A DNA stretch of 7,538 nucleotides. Source: Candidatus Woesearchaeota archaeon (GTDB lineage Archaea > Nanobdellota > Nanobdellia > Woesearchaeales > GW2011-AR9). The notes under the pieces are model-generated. The model saw only the letters and a program-made list of their open reading frames with translations. It was not told the origin of the DNA and ran no database searches. Below, piece by piece: positions 5,792 to 7,538 of the stretch (the stretch's first letter is position 1; every line of letters begins with the position of its first letter). The stretch covers positions 1-7,538 of the forward strand of contig JAGVYX010000032.1 in NCBI GenBank assembly GCA_018303045.1, given 5' to 3'. Made by a program: the position numbers and the translations under genes.

Positions 5792-5808
5792 GGCTTTGAC
5801 ATCTTTTT
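5772..5808 (-). terminator. Strong intrinsic terminator after pyrC, T-tracts both sides
   Basis: AAAGATGTCAA (5781-5791) pairs perfectly with TTGACATCTTT (5796-5806) around a 4-nt loop, and two more A-T pairs extend the stem to 13 bp. Read on the minus strand it lies 10 nt after the pyrC stop and is followed by TTTTATTTT. The plus strand has an equal T-run, so it would work in both directions, although no plus-strand gene is seen to need it. It splits the php-pyrC unit from the nusA unit. Confidence 0.88.
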
Positions 5809-5818
5809 CTTTTTTGAT

Positions 5819-6754
5819 TTATACGTTCTTTAATTTTTCTCCGAAAACTTTTTTAATGTTCCAGTATGTCATATTCTCGATGTCTTTTTCTGGCAAGCCT
5901 TGCCCTGCTAAATAATCCAGGGCCATGCCGTAGAGCTGATAATAAGCAATGCCCGAAAGATAAGGCGGCAGTAATTTTTCAATCGAAAGATGAGGACTAT
6001 AATCCGTGCCGAGACAATCAACTTTACCCTGCCTCACGACTCTTAGAAGCCCTCCGACTGCTTCACGGCTTCTTAATGGAGGATTAACCTTTAATAAAAG
6101 GCCGTTTTTTCCTCTCATTTGCAAGGTGCTCAAGAATAAATGGTGAGGCGTAACCTCCGAATAGATATTCAGATATTTCTTGGCTTGCCAGGTTATTTCC
6201 GCTGATTCCGGCAGAGTTATGTGGCAAATATAGAGAGTGCCCCGAAAATTAGCTTCTTCGGCAAACCGAATTTGTTCTTTAATTGATGCGATCTCGGCCT
6301 CCGGAGGCCGGACTAAATTATGAGTCCATGGTTCTTTCGGGTTAAATAGTTCCGGCTTAAACAAGCTCGCTTTTTCTGCATGAACAGCTAAAACTCCGGT
6401 ATATCCCAACCTTGCCAGTGTTTTATAAATTATTCTTTTCTCGTTTTCCGGAGGCCAAAGTTTTAAGCCCGCCACCTCATGATATTTTTGAGCCACTCTA
6501 ACCGCTTCTTTGATCTGCTCTTCCTTTAAGGTTAGGGTCATAAAAACGGAGTATCCGGTTACCGGCTTTCTCCTGCGCGCCAAGTCCAACCTCCCAACAA
6601 CATCGTTTTCCGTCAAAATAGGAAAATTGATGCTTGGCATATCGCAAATATGGACGATGCCTTGTGCCATAGCTAACTCCGAAACTTTTCTAATGTTAGC
6701 TTTGCGGATCTCTACGCCATCGCGGCAATGCACATGAGGATCTATTCGTTTCAT
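5819..6754 (-). CDS. pyrC: Short dihydroorotase-family amidohydrolase (PyrC-like)
   Basis: Dihydroorotase catalyses reversible cyclisation of carbamoyl-aspartate to dihydroorotate in pyrimidine synthesis, using a two-zinc TIM-barrel site. Expected residues are present in order: H7 and H9 in DPHVHCRDG, Lys98 (probable carbamylated zinc bridge) in GLKLWPPE, His125 in AVHAEK, RPPEAE (149-154), His178 in YICHIT, EVTPHHLFL (200-208), the substrate-binding VNPPLRS (223-229), and Asp251 with His255 in GTDYSPH. At 311 residues it is shorter than type I enzymes (about 420) and also shorter than E. coli PyrC (about 348); the start codon falls right at the DPHVH strand, so the usual N-terminal beta sandwich is missing. 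The ATG overlaps the php stop (ATGA) and has a perfect AAGGAGGT 5 nt upstream. A relative acting on another cyclic amide cannot be excluded. Confidence 0.85.
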   Translation of the reverse strand: MKRIDPHVHCRDGVEIRKANIRKVSELAMAQGIVHICDMPSINFPILTENDVVGRLDLARRRKPVTGYSVFMTLTLKEEQIKEAVRVAQKYHEVAGLKLWPPENEKRIIYKTLARLGYTGVLAVHAEKASLFKPELFNPKEPWTHNLVRPPEAEIASIKEQIRFAEEANFRGTLYICHITLPESAEITWQAKKYLNIYSEVTPHHLFLSTLQMRGKNGLLLKVNPPLRSREAVGGLLRVVRQGKVDCLGTDYSPHLSIEKLLPPYLSGIAYYQLYGMALDYLAGQGLPEKDIENMTYWNIKKVFGEKLKNV

Positions 6755-7538
6755 GTGTTACCTCCTTCATAAAATGGAAAATTTATTTCTATGCCGAAAT
6801 CATGGAAACCGGCAATTTGCCTGACAGAATCATCTTTTCTGTGAAAATCGGAGCCGGCGCTTTCGTAAAGCGAAAAATCTCGGGCGATCTTATGAAGTAA
6901 ATCAGCCTGCTCTTTGTTATGGTAGGGGTATAATACCTCAATGCCGTCTATCCCAACCTTATCAAAAATTTTGGCCAATCCCCGGATTACTGATTCGTCC
7001 CTGATCTTCCAAAAAGGGTGCGCCCAGAAAGCCATGCCTCCGACGTCATGAATTACATTAATCACTGATTGAATGTCCGGCTTCTCCCTTTCCACGAAGG
7101 CCAGCCCCTCGCCGCCATGAAATTTCTCCATCAGAAACTTTCTAAAAAACCGGCTCTGCTCCTCCTTCGCTTCTGTTGATTTTTCATGGTCAGGGAATAT
7201 CGCCTTAACAATATGATAGCGGTCAAGCGAACCCTTGGCCGAGTTAATCACTTTCTCTGAAGAGACCTCAAATCCAAACTTCTGTAAGTTGCCGATAATT
7301 TCTTTAATCTGGTCTATCTTGCTCGCTTTCCATGTCTCCAGAAACTCTTTAAGTTTCTGATCATTAGGATCAATAAAATAGCCGAGGATGTGATGTTCTC
7401 CTCCCTGAAAATCGCTAGATAATTCTATGCCCGGAATAACTCTTATCCCCAACTTATCCCTAGCTTCTTCTGCTTCTGTAATACCGCCAACATTTTCGTG
7501 GTCGGTCAAAGAAACGACTTCCACTCCGCAATCTTTAC
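6751..7538 (-). CDS. PHP-domain metal-dependent phosphoesterase (N-terminus outside window)
   Basis: The frame is open to the right edge (KDCGVEVVSLTDHEN), so the protein starts beyond the window and about 261 residues are visible. PHP-family metal-binding motifs are seen in order: SLTDHEN, then GIELSSDF, then EHHILGYFID, then AFWAHPFW, then the C-terminal SAGSDFHRKD. The first HxH motif should lie just upstream, outside. The middle segment (SLDRYHIVKAI) corresponds to the helical insert of the RNase AM/TrpH (YciV-like) group, which hydrolyses 3',5'-nucleoside bisphosphates or trims RNA 5' ends; exact substrate is not determinable here. The stop overlaps the pyrC start by 4 nt, so both are probably cotranscribed and translationally coupled. 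The GTG at 7524 is in frame but falls inside the conserved domain and is not the true start. Confidence 0.88.
   Translation of the reverse strand, partial: KDCGVEVVSLTDHENVGGITEAEEARDKLGIRVIPGIELSSDFQGGEHHILGYFIDPNDQKLKEFLETWKASKIDQIKEIIGNLQKFGFEVSSEKVINSAKGSLDRYHIVKAIFPDHEKSTEAKEEQSRFFRKFLMEKFHGGEGLAFVEREKPDIQSVINVIHDVGGMAFWAHPFWKIRDESVIRGLAKIFDKVGIDGIEVLYPYHNKEQADLLHKIARDFSLYESAGSDFHRKDDSVRQIAGFHDFGIEINFPFYEGGNT
6760..6767 (-). promoter_or_regulatory. pyrC: Perfect Shine-Dalgarno for pyrC
   Basis: AAGGAGGT ends 5 nt before the pyrC ATG and lies within the last codons of the PHP gene. It fixes the pyrC start at 6754. It is the only full-strength site among the seven starts visible in the window. 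Confidence 0.85.

Noticed and set aside
6295..6310. Perfect 16-bp palindrome CGGCCTCCGGAGGCCG in pyrC
   Set aside because: It encodes the conserved RPPEAE motif of dihydroorotases, so protein constraint explains it; no other structure surrounds it.
7522..7524. GTG as start of the PHP gene
   Set aside because: It falls inside the conserved VVSLTDHE strand, the frame is open to the edge, and the first metal motif must lie upstream.

Overview
The window most likely comes from a Candidate Phyla Radiation (Patescibacteria, Parcubacteria-like) genome. The evidence is the partial left-edge gene, which carries an N-terminal anchor followed by a Pro/Gly/Asn 'PAGNVEAPINVGS' segment that I recognise from proteins recurrent in that lineage; the compact or reduced versions of standard proteins (a trigger factor without its ribosome-binding and PPIase domains, a 311-residue dihydroorotase); the sparse Shine-Dalgarno sites; and GC-rich palindromic elements translated in frame inside nusA. 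The lineage call is inference, because no rRNA gene is present.

Every supported gene lies on the minus strand, so transcription runs from high to low coordinates. From the right edge: a PHP-domain phosphoesterase whose N-terminus lies outside the window overlaps by 4 nt a short dihydroorotase (pyrC-like), which has the only perfect Shine-Dalgarno in the window. A strong stem-loop terminator with T-tracts on both sides (5772-5808) closes that unit. A new unit begins in the 125-nt gap before nusA. Its leader holds a possible promoter whose -35 sits in the terminator stem, and a second GNRA-loop hairpin with a T-tract that could act as an attenuator. nusA is followed after 60 AT-rich nt by a membrane proton pyrophosphatase (hppA, K+-independent signature). 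Six nt later comes a gene for a stand-alone trigger-factor C-domain, which overlaps clpP by 4 nt. After 88 nt comes a MntA/HepT toxin-antitoxin pair (14-nt overlap, antitoxin gene first). Eight nt after that starts the anchored surface-protein gene that runs off the left edge.

Functionally, this is a mix of core genes (transcription factor NusA, chaperone and Clp protease, energy-conserving pyrophosphatase, pyrimidine-type amidohydrolase) and accessory genes (type VII-like toxin-antitoxin, surface protein). Gene neighbours usually seen elsewhere are missing: no rimP or infB next to nusA, no clpX after clpP. I saw no tRNA, rRNA, CRISPR array, insertion sequence or integrase. No gene-free stretch exceeds 125 nt. 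I found no wholly new multi-gene system. The most unusual signals are the two palindromic insertions within nusA, the nusA leader hairpin and the domain-reduced trigger factor.
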